64,000 nt of DNA from Segatella oris (lineage in GTDB: Bacteria > Bacteroidota > Bacteroidia > Bacteroidales > Bacteroidaceae), in contig NZ_LR134384.1 of assembly GCF_900637655.1 (NCBI RefSeq), forward strand, positions 992,001 to 1,056,000. Direction: 5' to 3'. Positions 28,067 to 36,959 of this stretch are shown in pieces (within the stretch, counting starts at the first letter, position 1; the number at the start of each line of letters is the position of its first letter). The translations under genes and the position numbers were made by a program. The notes below the pieces were generated by a model. It saw nothing but the letters and a program-made list of their open reading frames with translations. It made no database searches and was not told where the DNA came from.

Positions 28067-29464
28067 TTACTTGTCTTCTTTCTGTGTTTTCTTTGCTAAA
28101 TACTGTTCCTCACGATAGGTCAAGCCCATGAAAAGGATAGAGAACAGACAGGCAACTATCAGAAGAATGAATGTCCAATTCCACCCGGCAGCCTCTGCCA
28201 CATAGCCAATAACGATGTTGGCCAGCAGTGCCGTACCGAGCACATAGCCCATGAAACCCGTCAATCCGGCTGCTGTGCCGGCTGCATTCTTGGGTGCAAG
28301 GTCGAGCGCTTGTACGCCAATAAGCATCACGGGGCCGTAAATCAGGAAGCCGATGGCAATCAGACAGCCGATAACTACATTCACATTGTCAATGTTCTGC
28401 CAATAGACTACGATTGCAATTGCCACGAGAATCATGAAAAGAATCGTGGGTAAAGCACGGCGACCATGGAACACTTTATCTGAAAGCCAACCGCAAATGA
28501 TGGTTCCGGGAATAGCTGCCATCTCATAGGCAAAGTAGGCCCAACCTGCACTTTTGATGTCGATGCCGCGCTCGGTAAGGATAGTCGGTGCCCAATCTAA
28601 ACAGCCATAGCGCACCATATAGACGAAAGCGTTGGCAAAAGCTATGTACCAAAGAAACTTATTGCTCAATACAATCTTGAAGATTTCCTTCGTAGAGAGC
28701 ACTTCTTCAGCTTTTTCAGAGTAGTTCTTTGAAGCCGAACCACTCCATTTCTCAATGGAAGGCAGACCGCAAGACTGTGGTGTATCGCGTATCATGCTAT
28801 AGGCTAACAAGGCTATCAGAATAGCCACAGCAGCCGGGAATGCATAAGTTCCGATAAGGAAATAACGCTCTTGGTCAGCACCATAGAAGCAGGAACCGAA
28901 CCAAAGTGCACCATAAACGGCCATCGGCCCTACCAATGCACCGCCCACATTATGGGCACAGTTCCAGAACGACATCCAAGTGCCGCGCTCTTTAATCGAG
29001 AACCAGTGAGTCATCACGCGTCCGCAAGGGGGCCAGCCCATACCATTGAACCAACCGACAAGGAAGTTAAGCACAGCCATCAGCAGGATAGCAAGCGACT
29101 TGTGATCGGCACCTATCCATTGAATTGGTACAATCATAAAGAGCATTGAAACTGCTGCCATGATCAAACCCAATGGCAGGAACGTGCGTGCATTACTGCG
29201 ATCGGAGATGCTCGCCATAATAAATTTCGAGAAACCATAGGCGATAGCATTCATCGAAAGCACGATACCAAGCTCTCCTTTGTCAAATCCAAAGTTGGCA
29301 AGCATTGGGATTGCCATTGAAAAGTTCTTGCGAACAACGTAGAATCCGGCATATCCAATGAATATACCTAAAAAGACTTGCCAACGCAGCTTCTTGTATC
29401 TGGCGTCAGCTTCCGGGCCTGTCTGCTCTGCTTTATAGGCCGGTGGGGTTAATAGTTTCCACAT
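28067..29464 (-). CDS. glpT: Glycerol-3-phosphate transporter (MFS)
   Basis: 465-residue major-facilitator antiporter exchanging glycerol 3-phosphate for phosphate. The OPA-family opening FLGIFIGYAGFYVVRKNFSMAIP and the loop MNAIAYGFSKFIMASISDRSNAR fit GlpT/UhpT; 12 membrane helices can be traced. The gene order glpT-GDPD-porin gives a complete route from outer membrane to cytoplasm. UhpT or another organophosphate transporter is the alternative, but the GDPD partner favours GlpT. Confidence 0.92.
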   Translation of the reverse strand: MWKLLTPPAYKAEQTGPEADARYKKLRWQVFLGIFIGYAGFYVVRKNFSMAIPMLANFGFDKGELGIVLSMNAIAYGFSKFIMASISDRSNARTFLPLGLIMAAVSMLFMIVPIQWIGADHKSLAILLMAVLNFLVGWFNGMGWPPCGRVMTHWFSIKERGTWMSFWNCAHNVGGALVGPMAVYGALWFGSCFYGADQERYFLIGTYAFPAAVAILIALLAYSMIRDTPQSCGLPSIEKWSGSASKNYSEKAEEVLSTKEIFKIVLSNKFLWYIAFANAFVYMVRYGCLDWAPTILTERGIDIKSAGWAYFAYEMAAIPGTIICGWLSDKVFHGRRALPTILFMILVAIAIVVYWQNIDNVNVVIGCLIAIGFLIYGPVMLIGVQALDLAPKNAAGTAAGLTGFMGYVLGTALLANIVIGYVAEAAGWNWTFILLIVACLFSILFMGLTYREEQYLAKKTQKEDK

Positions 29465-29719
29465 AATCGATTTTTATTGTTTTTAGTTTTATTGCTTTGT
29501 ACTCACTGTCAGCCGACAACACCTTCAGGGAGTTTATCATCCCTTAACGGCAAGTCATCTGCACATTAGCTGTTCATGTCAGAGCCGTTTGCTTTATTTG
29601 TTTTTGCCAAGTATTATCTAAGTCAGGCAGTTTCTTTTCTCACAGCATGATGGTTTCATTTCGGAATAATCTTAAAGACTTTCGCTTACACAAATAAGTG
29701 CATATGTTTCATATGAAAA

Positions 29720-29727
29720 CAAAGATA
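29720..29727 (-). promoter_or_regulatory. -7 box upstream of glpT
   Basis: Minus-strand TATCTTTG. No clear -33 element was found. It implies a leader of about 250 bases before glpT (29465-29714), in which I see no riboswitch that I recognise. Confidence 0.35.
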
Positions 29728-29958
29728 AAGTATTTATATTAATAACATGTAATTCCTTAACATTTTTTATGAAGTTATTCACTAAAACACGTTCTTTCTT
29801 CTTTCAAGATACCATAGGAAAGGGCTGAACAGCAGCTGACAAACCTCTTTGAAGCAATAAACAAACTCTGGATTTCTGCATAAAATATGCTGCGTACACT
29901 TATCTTAAGGAAATCAAAATGGTGTTATTGCTCTTCTTATAACACCTATAAACGAAAA

Positions 29959-29999
29959 ATGTGTAAATATTCGTTGCAAATATTTACACATTATCTTTG
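29959..29999 (+). promoter_or_regulatory. 14-bp inverted repeat next to TATCTTTG box
   Basis: Perfect arms AATGTGTAAATATT and AATATTTACACATT flank CGTTGCA, immediately followed by TATCTTTG (29992-29999). It could be an operator over a promoter or a hairpin. No gene lies downstream on the plus strand before the leftward msrBA gene, so if active the promoter would make a short non-coding or antisense RNA. Confidence 0.4.
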
Positions 30000-30131
30000 T
30001 GAAGCTTTCAATTCAAAACTAAAGTCATTCTCACTTCAAATCCGTGCTTTCTTTCAGCAAGTAGCAACGTATTGACTAACAATATGTTACAAGAAAAGCG
30101 CTTAGTTACAATGTAAGATCACGTAGAACGG

Positions 30132-30241
30132 CATTGTCATCTGCGTCAAATGACCACGCAACTTGCGTCAGATGAGCCTGCAACTTGCGTCATATTACCG
30201 TGCATTTTGAGTCAAATGACCGCGCTTGTCCAGTCATTTCA
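30132..30241. repeat. 22-bp dyad-lattice array F (5 units)
   Basis: Units start at 30132, 30154, 30176, 30198 and 30220. The most regular array: GCAACTTGCGTCA occurs twice and TTTTGAGTCAAATGA once. The last unit runs across the stop codon of the leftward msrBA gene (30234-30236). Confidence 0.88.
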
Positions 30242-31331
30242 TCTTGGCTTTCCGCGCCATTTCAAACAGGCTTTGAGGCAAATGGCAATAGCCTGTGGGG
30301 TTTTTGTCGAGATAATCCTGATGATATTCCTCGGCCGTATAGAAGTTCTTCAACGGCAACACCTCCACTCTGAGCGGCTGCTTGAAATGTTTTTGCTGTT
30401 CCTTCATCACTGCTTCGATGGTTGGAAGATCGCTTTTGTCGACATAATAAATCCCCGTTCGGTATTGTGTTCCGCGGTCGTTTCCCTGCTTGTTCAGTGA
30501 AGTGGGGTCAATAGCCTTAAAATAAAGGTCGAGCAAGAACGTCAGACTCACTACTGTCGGGTCGTATTCCACATGCACAGCCTCGGCAAACCCCGTTGCA
30601 TCTGTACACACCTCTTTATATGTAGGATGAGTAGTGTTACCGTTGGCATAGCCTACTTGCGTAGCCTTCACACCCTCTATCTGCTTCAGGAAATGCTCTG
30701 TTCCCCAGAAACAACCGCCGGCAAGATAGATGTTTCGCAACGGATGGAGCAACTTCAGATAGGCACCATAGCCTGCTTTTTCCATTTCCTGCTCAGGAAT
30801 GAAGCGCAAAGCACCGCTGTTGATGCAATAACGTTGACCGCCTTTTTCGCGTGGGCCATCGTTGAACACATGCCCCAAATGGGCATTGCCAAGTTTACTC
30901 TTCACCTCCGTACGCGTCATTCCATGCGACAGATCCGTATGCTCGGCTATCAAATCATCGCTGATAGGCCGCGAGAAGGCAGGCCACCCACAGCCTGAAT
31001 CATATTTATCAGAAGACAGAAACAAGGGTTGCCCCGTGGTGATATCCACATAAATTCCCGGTCTGAACTCGTGATCGTAGGCATTGGTAAAGGGGCGTTC
31101 GGTTGCAGCCTCTTGCGTAATGGCATACTGTTCGGCTGTGAGCATCTTGCGAAGCTTTGCTTCATCAGGTCTCACGTATTGGTTGGTGTCATCAATTTTC
31201 ATAGACTTCGTTTTATGATCTGTTGGGTTCTGCCCATTGCTTTGACAGGAAAAAAGCATCAAGGCGCATACTAAGAAAAAGACATGCACAGGTTGCATGA
31301 GTTCTATGTGTTGTAGTTTACATCTTTTCAT
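30234..31331 (-). CDS. Exported MsrB-MsrA methionine sulfoxide reductase
   Basis: 365-residue fusion that reduces both R- and S-methionine sulfoxide. Order is MsrB first (about 55-180: DSGCGWPAF, HLGHVFNDGP, RYCINSGALRF with the catalytic Cys) and MsrA second (about 200-355: IYLAGGCFWGTEHF, GYANG, EYHQDYL). The MsrB part lacks the CxxC zinc pairs. A hydrophobic N-terminus ending LMLFSC (lipobox) suggests a periplasm-facing lipoprotein repairing oxidised envelope proteins. Start may be 31331 or the internal ATG at 31298 (MQPVHVFFLV). A leftward promoter far upstream (about 31932) would give an unusually long leader. Confidence 0.93.
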   Translation of the reverse strand: MKRCKLQHIELMQPVHVFFLVCALMLFSCQSNGQNPTDHKTKSMKIDDTNQYVRPDEAKLRKMLTAEQYAITQEAATERPFTNAYDHEFRPGIYVDITTGQPLFLSSDKYDSGCGWPAFSRPISDDLIAEHTDLSHGMTRTEVKSKLGNAHLGHVFNDGPREKGGQRYCINSGALRFIPEQEMEKAGYGAYLKLLHPLRNIYLAGGCFWGTEHFLKQIEGVKATQVGYANGNTTHPTYKEVCTDATGFAEAVHVEYDPTVVSLTFLLDLYFKAIDPTSLNKQGNDRGTQYRTGIYYVDKSDLPTIEAVMKEQQKHFKQPLRVEVLPLKNFYTAEEYHQDYLDKNPTGYCHLPQSLFEMARKAKMK

Positions 31332-31931
31332 ATTGCAAGTTTTTTGGTTATAATATTAGTTTTGGGAAAGTAATACGTAGTGATTTTTCTTGAATAAGAC
31401 CTGCTTCGTGTCGTTTCTCCCTGAATTGTCCGGCAAGATAGAAAGCTTTAGGCCTTACGTTCAAATAGTTTCACTCTGGCATTTCCTCACATCCACACCT
31501 TTCATTCAATAGCTCATCGAATGAAATACAATTCATAATTCTTTCTTTTTTCTCTTTTTTCATCATACAAGTCCTTTTTACCTTTAAAACATTATTTATC
31601 TTATCACTCTGCCATTTTTAGCTCCTTAAATGGCGTTTTCTTTGTTTTCTTCTGAAAACCTTGGAAGAATGCCACAATAGCATCTGTTTTCATACAACAG
31701 AACACCCTGTAGATATTCTTTCATATTCTGTACATCTTTCATAAAGATCATCTGGACTTTCCATGTCTTAAAAGAACTTTGAAAGGATAACCTTCATGTT
31801 TTCAATCATATATAAAGAATAGATAATCTTATTACGAATGCCTCTCGGCTGTGTAATATGAAATTCCTTGAAATATGATTAATCCAATTTTACACGCTGT
31901 ATCTTACCTAAGATGTTGATAGCTTATGTGG

Positions 31932-31963
31932 CAAAGATAAGTAATTAAATCACAAATCCCAAA
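31932..31963 (-). promoter_or_regulatory. Leftward promoter in the trmH-msrBA gap
   Basis: Minus-strand TATCTTTG (31939-31932), 20-base spacer, TTTG (31963-31960). Transcription would run through the 600 bases before msrBA, where I find no gene, no clear hairpin and only AT-rich sequence. This implies either a long leader or a separate non-coding RNA. Confidence 0.45.
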
Positions 31964-31985
31964 TATTTTCTTATAAATTCACATT

Positions 31986-32525
31986 TCAAAACAGCATTTT
32001 CCTTACAAATTCCCACATCACAATACCCGCTGTAGTGCTGACGTTGAGACTGTGCTTCGTACCGAATTGTGGGATTTCCAGACAGCCGTCGCTCATGTCT
32101 ATAACCTGTTGTTTGACGCCTTTCACCTCGTTTCCCATGATGACGGCATAGCCCTTGGAAGTCAACGGCTTATCAATTGTAAGTTCTTGCAGCATCGTAC
32201 TGCCCTCCACTTGCTCTATGCTATAGACAAAGTAGCCGTCATGATGCAATGCTTCCACGGCCTCTTCTGTGCGTTCGAAGTATTTCCAAGCCACACTATC
32301 TTCGCCTCCAAGAGCCGTTTTATGAATTTCGGCATTCGGCGGAGTGGCAGTAATTCCACAGAGATAAACAGCCTCTATGCGGAAAGCATCACCCGAACGA
32401 AACACACTCCCCACGTTATACAGACTGCGCACATCATCCAGAACAACTACCAACGGCAGCTTTTCGGCCTCTTTAAACTCGTCGATTGAGAGGCGTTTCA
32501 TCTCTATTGTGCGTAGCTTCCTCAT
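31986..32525 (-). CDS. TrmH/SpoU-family RNA 2'-O-methyltransferase
   Basis: 179-residue SPOUT enzyme with the three knot motifs: NVGSVFRSGDAF, VIMGNEVKGV, and IPQFGTKHSLNVSTTAGI. Lacks the N-terminal substrate-binding domain of RlmB, so it resembles short TrmH/TrmL-like enzymes; the RNA target cannot be assigned. ATGA overlap with the upstream sufE gene. Confidence 0.92.
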   Translation of the reverse strand: MRKLRTIEMKRLSIDEFKEAEKLPLVVVLDDVRSLYNVGSVFRSGDAFRIEAVYLCGITATPPNAEIHKTALGGEDSVAWKYFERTEEAVEALHHDGYFVYSIEQVEGSTMLQELTIDKPLTSKGYAVIMGNEVKGVKQQVIDMSDGCLEIPQFGTKHSLNVSTTAGIVMWEFVRKMLF

Positions 32526-32938
32526 GCGTTTGCGTAAACCAAGGCATAGGCCTTGATGCGTTTTACCATTGCCAAAAGACCGTTACTGCGCGTTGGACTA
32601 AGGTGTTCGCGCAAACCAATACGGTCGATGAAATACAGGTCGGCATCGAGGATTTCCTTTGCCGTGTGCCCGCTGAGCACCTGTATCAGCAATGCGATGA
32701 TACCCTTCACGATGAGTGCATCGCTATCCGCCGTGAAGAAAAGTCGCCCTTCTTTCACGTCACATTGTATCCAAACACGACTCTGGCAGCCGTCTATCAG
32801 GTTGCTGTCATTCTTATGTTGCTCATCAAGTGCATCTAATTCGCTGCCCAAGTCAATGAGCATCTGGTATTTATCCATCCAATCGGTGAAGTCATTGAAC
32901 TCTTCAATCACTTCATCTTGAGCTTCGTTGATTGTCAT
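32522..32938 (-). CDS. sufE: SufE-family cysteine desulfuration protein
   Basis: 138-residue sulfur acceptor that takes persulfide from a SufS-type desulfurase for Fe-S cluster assembly. Acceptor Cys lies in LIDGCQSRVWIQ, the SufE signature; the fold and length fit (E. coli SufE 138). Its stop overlaps the trmH-like start (ATGA). No other suf gene is nearby. Confidence 0.93.
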   Translation of the reverse strand: MTINEAQDEVIEEFNDFTDWMDKYQMLIDLGSELDALDEQHKNDSNLIDGCQSRVWIQCDVKEGRLFFTADSDALIVKGIIALLIQVLSGHTAKEILDADLYFIDRIGLREHLSPTRSNGLLAMVKRIKAYALVYANA

Positions 32939-32949
32939 AATATATATGT

Positions 32950-33123
32950 CTCTCCTCCGATCCCTTCCCGAAAAGGGAGGGTGTGATATGCTTAGGAAGG
33001 AGAAAAACGTTTATTTGTTTATTTAATTGCTTTAATGTTTCCTATTTACAACTTTCATAAGCGTAAGTCAATCTATCCCTTTTTCTCTCTGGAGAGTAGG
33101 TAGAGAGAATCCCAACGGGATTG
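32950..33123. other. Gap between U32 gene and sufE with GC-rich hairpin
   Basis: Contains CCGATCCCTTCCCGAAAAGG GAGGG-type sequence (32958-32982), a weak relative of the REP-like family, and AT-rich DNA. No clear promoter was found, so sufE may be read through from the U32 gene. Confidence 0.35.
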
Positions 33124-34377
33124 TTATGCTTTCGCAGTTTGTATTAATTTATAAATCTTATCACTCGGTCTGACTTTCCCCGTGACAGGAATTGAAACCC
33201 TTGTACCTTGTTCTGCTTTCTCTACAGGCTGCAGATCGTAGCGGATTTCATCGGCCGTGAGATACATTACTCCCGTTGTAGGCCCTGTGATAAGCAGCTT
33301 GTCGCCTTTCTTGAAATCGGTAGCTTCAACGGCAACTTCAGCCACACCAAGTTTTGAAAAGTATTTCATGATCTTGCCGATGAGCACTTTCTTCTCAGTA
33401 GCTGCACTGCCATAGTTTCGGTTCCACTCTCCAAGTCTCTTCCCTTGATAGTATCCATCCCAGAAGCCTCGATTGAAAACGGTAGCTAACCGCTCATCCC
33501 ATTCGTCTTTCTTTGCTTCTGTACATGTGCCATTGAGCACTGACTCAATAGCCTCTTTGTAACATCTGACAACGGTATACACGTATTCCGGGCCACGCGC
33601 ACGCCCCTCTATCTTGAACACTCTGACGCCCGCTTCCATCATTTTATCTATGAATCGCACCGTCTTCAAGTCCTTCGGACTCATGATATACTTATTGTCT
33701 ATCTCCAATTGATTGCCTGTTTCGTTATCTGTTACGGTGTAGGAGCGACGGCATATCTGTACACATTCTCCGCGATTAGCCGACCGATTGGCGTCAGCAA
33801 GACTCAAATAGCACTTCCCGCTCACGGCCATACACAGCGCACCATGACAGAACATCTCTATCCGAACCTGCTTTCCCATTGGCCCACAGATGTTCTCTTG
33901 CACGATAGCTTCATGGATTTTCTTCACCTGTTCCATGTTAAGTTCGCGGGCAAGCACACTGACATCAGCAAACTTACTGTAGAACTTCAGCGCCTCGATG
34001 TTCGATATATTGAGTTGTGTCGACAGATGAACTTCCTCGCCTACCTCGTTGCAATAGGTCATAACAGCCACGTCACTGGCAATTACAGCGCTGATACCTG
34101 CGTCCTTTGCAGCGTCGATAATCTCGCGCATCGTGGTCAGATCATCGTCATAAATCACCGTGTTGACGGTCAGATAAGTCTTGATGCCGTGAGCATTACA
34201 CGTGGAGGCAATCTCTCTCAAATCGTCTATCGTAAAGTGATTGGCCGAATGGGAGCGCATATTCAACTTGCCGATACCGAAATAAACGGAGTCAGCACCG
34301 GCCTGAATTGCTGCAGAAAGGCTCTCACGTGAGCCTACCGGAGCCATTACTTCAAAATCAGTTATTTTCCCTTTCAT
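33124..34377 (-). CDS. Peptidase U32-family protein (TrhP/YegQ-like)
   Basis: 417-residue U32 protein, similar to TrhP/YegQ, which is needed for tRNA U34 hydroxylation rather than proteolysis. Recognised by APVGSRESLSAAIQAGADSVYFG, FCHGALCMAVSGKCYLS, NRGECVQICRRSY (Fe-S-type cysteines), and FKIEGRARGPEYV. Start 34377 (MKGKITDFEVMAPVG) is chosen over 34395 because the family begins there and a -7 box overlaps the longer version. Confidence 0.9.
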   Translation of the reverse strand: MKGKITDFEVMAPVGSRESLSAAIQAGADSVYFGIGKLNMRSHSANHFTIDDLREIASTCNAHGIKTYLTVNTVIYDDDLTTMREIIDAAKDAGISAVIASDVAVMTYCNEVGEEVHLSTQLNISNIEALKFYSKFADVSVLARELNMEQVKKIHEAIVQENICGPMGKQVRIEMFCHGALCMAVSGKCYLSLADANRSANRGECVQICRRSYTVTDNETGNQLEIDNKYIMSPKDLKTVRFIDKMMEAGVRVFKIEGRARGPEYVYTVVRCYKEAIESVLNGTCTEAKKDEWDERLATVFNRGFWDGYYQGKRLGEWNRNYGSAATEKKVLIGKIMKYFSKLGVAEVAVEATDFKKGDKLLITGPTTGVMYLTADEIRYDLQPVEKAEQGTRVSIPVTGKVRPSDKIYKLIQTAKA

Positions 34378-34382
34378 GCCTG

Positions 34383-34411
34383 CAAAATTAATCATTTTCT
34401 TCGTAACTTTG
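34383..34411. promoter_or_regulatory. Back-to-back -7 boxes, possibly leaderless
   Basis: Minus-strand TAATTTTG (34390-34383) and plus-strand TAACTTTG (34404-34411) lie six bases from the starts of the U32 gene (34377) and the papain-like gene (34418). Transcription would begin at or within a base or two of each ATG. -33 elements are not clear. Confidence 0.4.
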
Positions 34412-34417
34412 CAGCAT

Positions 34418-35422
34418 ATGAAGAAAATAGTTGGTTATATAATATGTAGCGTGCTGCTGTTCTCGGCCTGTTCGCAACCGAAGAAAACGCAAAAGCGAAA
34501 TCCATTCGTCACGGAGATATGCCTCAAGACAACGCCCATGAAAGACCAGGGACGCAGCAGCCTGTGCTGGCTGTATGCCATGTTAGCCACCATTGAGACC
34601 AATCATCTCATGCAGGGCGACTCGGTCAACCTCAGCACCGATTATGTTGCACGCCAGCTTCTCATGGAAAGTGCACGCCGTTATTACCTCTCACGCGGCA
34701 CAACTCCAATCAATATGCGTGGCATGGGCACGCGACTTCTCACGCTGATCCAAACCTACGGAGCGGTTCCTTTCGATGCCTATCACGCCTATCATCCTGT
34801 GAACTACAACGTCGTTGCACGCAAACTGCAACTCGCTTCGCGCTCAACCACCAATTTTAACCACCTTGACAGCCGCGCGAACAGCATTCTTGACGAGGCC
34901 GTCGGCTATCTGCCGGGACCGAAAGTCTACATGCTCGGCGCCGAATATACGCCTTTGGAATTTGCCCACAGCGTATGCCAAGAGGATGAATATCAAGCTA
35001 TCACGAGTTTCACTCATCATCCTTTCGGCAGTCATTTCGTGCTCGAAGTGCCCGACAATGTGAACAACGACCGCGTACTTAACATGTCCTTAGACGCGAT
35101 GATGCAGTTCATCGTCACCCGACTGCGCAGTGGAAGGGCCGTGTTTTGGGAGGGTGACGTCTCTTCTCCGGGCTTCGATGAGGCCTCGGGAATAGCAAAA
35201 ATAGCATTGAGAAACGTCACGCAACAGCAGCGCCAGCGGGCTTTCGAGCATCGACAGACTACCGATGACCACGCACTTGCACTCATCGGAATTGCTCACG
35301 ACTGCCAAGGTCAGCGCTATTTCATTGCGAAAAACTCCTGGGGTACAGCCAACCGCTTCCATGGTTTCCTTTATCTCAGCGAGGATTATCTTCGAATGAA
35401 CACGGTACTGATTGTAGGATGA
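34418..35422 (+). CDS. Papain-like (C1) cysteine peptidase lipoprotein
   Basis: 334-residue lipoprotein (lipobox LFSAC, Cys18) with the C1-family catalytic set: Gln and Cys50 in KDQGRSSLCW, His285 in DDHALALIG and Asn306 in KNSWG. The fold is closest to the bleomycin hydrolase/aminopeptidase C (C1B) branch, though shorter than PepC (about 450). Anchored in the envelope, it could process peptides from the host or from neighbours. Single gene, divergent from the U32 gene. Confidence 0.88.
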   Translation: MKKIVGYIICSVLLFSACSQPKKTQKRNPFVTEICLKTTPMKDQGRSSLCWLYAMLATIETNHLMQGDSVNLSTDYVARQLLMESARRYYLSRGTTPINMRGMGTRLLTLIQTYGAVPFDAYHAYHPVNYNVVARKLQLASRSTTNFNHLDSRANSILDEAVGYLPGPKVYMLGAEYTPLEFAHSVCQEDEYQAITSFTHHPFGSHFVLEVPDNVNNDRVLNMSLDAMMQFIVTRLRSGRAVFWEGDVSSPGFDEASGIAKIALRNVTQQQRQRAFEHRQTTDDHALALIGIAHDCQGQRYFIAKNSWGTANRFHGFLYLSEDYLRMNTVLIVG

Positions 35423-35800
35423 AACCTCCGCAGGCCTTTTCTTGCAAGCGAACAGGAAGCAAAAATGTTTAGATTTTATCAGTAAATATGACAGCTCCCT
35501 CGTTTTTTCATAGTTCATTGTAAACTATTTGTCACCAAAGACTGTCGCATTTACTAATTTAAGCTACAATTTGCTGTTATTTTTTGCGTTTGTTGCAAAG
35601 TTATATTGTTTTCGTTGAAATTGCAAATAAAAACATACACAAAAACACTTTGCTACAATCTTTTATGCTTATAAAACATAAACGATAAAGAAAACACTAT
35701 TAATATACTGACATTTTATAGGAAAAAACGCTTAATGTTATGGATTTCCAGGATTATTTAATAACTTTGTAACACATATTATCATACGAAACATATAACA
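35423..35800. other. AT-rich entry to the defence-like island
   Basis: 378 bases with strong AT richness and no gene. It carries the promoter for the Xre remnant: TAACTTTG at 35762-35769, about 30 bases before the ATG at 35801, with TTATGG-like sequence near -33. Base composition changes here from the roughly balanced core genes to clearly AT-rich, which marks the edge of acquired DNA. Confidence 0.5.
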
Positions 35801-35985
35801 ATGGGAAATCGTATAAAAGTAGTTCTTGTCGACAGAAAGAAAACAAACAAATGGTTATCGGAACAACTTGGAGTATCTACAGTAAGTAAATGGTGCACAA
35901 ATACAAGTCAGCCACTGTTAGAGACGTTTAAATAGCAGAGCTCCTTAAAGCTAATATAAATGAACTACTAAGACTTGAAAAGTGA
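35801..35985 (+). pseudogene. Frameshifted Xre-type helix-turn-helix regulator
   Basis: The first frame gives MGNRIKVVLVDRKKTNKWLS...VSKWCTNTSQPLLETFK and stops at TAG (35933-35935). The sequence continues in the -1 frame as IAELLKANINELLRLEK to TGA at 35985; joined, this is a normal short regulator of about 62 residues. One missing A in the AAA run explains it. Such Xre proteins commonly precede and control restriction-modification genes. No slippery heptamer pairs properly, so mutation or sequencing error is likelier than programmed shifting. Confidence 0.75.
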
Positions 35986-36025
35986 TAATTAAACAAAACC
36001 ATTTCGGCTTAATTTCTAAAGAATT

Positions 36026-36949
36026 ATGGTAGTAAAAAATAATCAGCAAAAATTAAAAGTTACAAAACCTTTCGTAAAATGGGCTGGAGGAAAAGGCTCA
36101 CTTGTTAAACACCTTTCAGCTCATTTACCTGATAATTTCCGTGACAAGAGGAATGTTACGTATGTTGAGCCTTTTGTTGGTGGTGGTGCAATGTTATTTT
36201 ATATGCTTACACATTTTACAAATATCCGTAGAGTTGTTATTAACGATGTAAATGAAGATTTGATTTTTTGCTACAAGCTCATTAAAAATACTCCTCAAAC
36301 ACTTATTGAACAACTGAAGCGAATTGCTAATGAATACTTACAGTTATCAAATATGGACGAAAAATCACGTTATTATTATAAGGTGCGTGACAAATACAAT
36401 AGCAAGGAAACAATAGATGAAGAAAAAGCGGCATATTTTATGTTCTTAAACAAGACCTGTTTTAATGGCTTGTATAGAGTTAATACCTGCGGTAAATTCA
36501 ATGTTCCATTTGGAAAATACAAGAATCCGACAATATGTGATGACAAACTTATATTGGCTGACCATGAATTACTTAAAAAAGTGGATATCTATGCAGGGGA
36601 TTATAGTGAGATTATGAGGTTTTTAGGAAAAGGTTATAACTATATTTACATAGACCCACCATATCGTCCGCTATCAGGGACAGCATACTTTAAAGAATAC
36701 TCTCATAACGTATTTGATGACAAAGAGCAAGAAAAACTAAAAATTTTCTGCGATATAATGACGGCTCGTGGATGTAAAATCATGCAGAGCAACTCAAACT
36801 CTATGGATGATGATGGTGAATCTTATTTTGCGAAACTCTATCAAGGATATCACATAACTCAGATAGAAGCTCATAGATACATAAATGCCCATGTAGGCAA
36901 GAGGAATAAAGAAACAGAATTACTCATCATGAACTATAACAATAAATAA
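36026..36949 (+). CDS. Dam-type DNA adenine N6-methyltransferase
   Basis: 307-residue D12-class methyltransferase. SAM site PFVKWAGGKGSLV (about 15-27) and PFVGGGAML; catalytic DPPY at residues 210-213; NKTCFNGLYRVN and GKFNVPFGKY are typical of Dam/DpnM enzymes. A GATC target is the default expectation but is not proven by sequence. Lies 40 bases after the Xre remnant and 10 bases before the nuclease-DGQHR gene, so it is part of one AT-rich unit and probably protects host DNA from a partner nuclease. Confidence 0.93.
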   Translation: MVVKNNQQKLKVTKPFVKWAGGKGSLVKHLSAHLPDNFRDKRNVTYVEPFVGGGAMLFYMLTHFTNIRRVVINDVNEDLIFCYKLIKNTPQTLIEQLKRIANEYLQLSNMDEKSRYYYKVRDKYNSKETIDEEKAAYFMFLNKTCFNGLYRVNTCGKFNVPFGKYKNPTICDDKLILADHELLKKVDIYAGDYSEIMRFLGKGYNYIYIDPPYRPLSGTAYFKEYSHNVFDDKEQEKLKIFCDIMTARGCKIMQSNSNSMDDDGESYFAKLYQGYHITQIEAHRYINAHVGKRNKETELLIMNYNNK

Positions 36950-36959
36950 GCATAAACAT

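Noticed and set aside
30132..30241. Short regularly spaced repeats as a CRISPR array
   Set aside because: Units abut with no spacers, vary too much, and are 22 bases; no cas genes are present.
35801..35985. Programmed -1 frameshift in the Xre gene
   Set aside because: Slippage at TTT-AAA would mispair (AAA to TAA) and no downstream stimulatory hairpin is seen; a one-base deletion is simpler.
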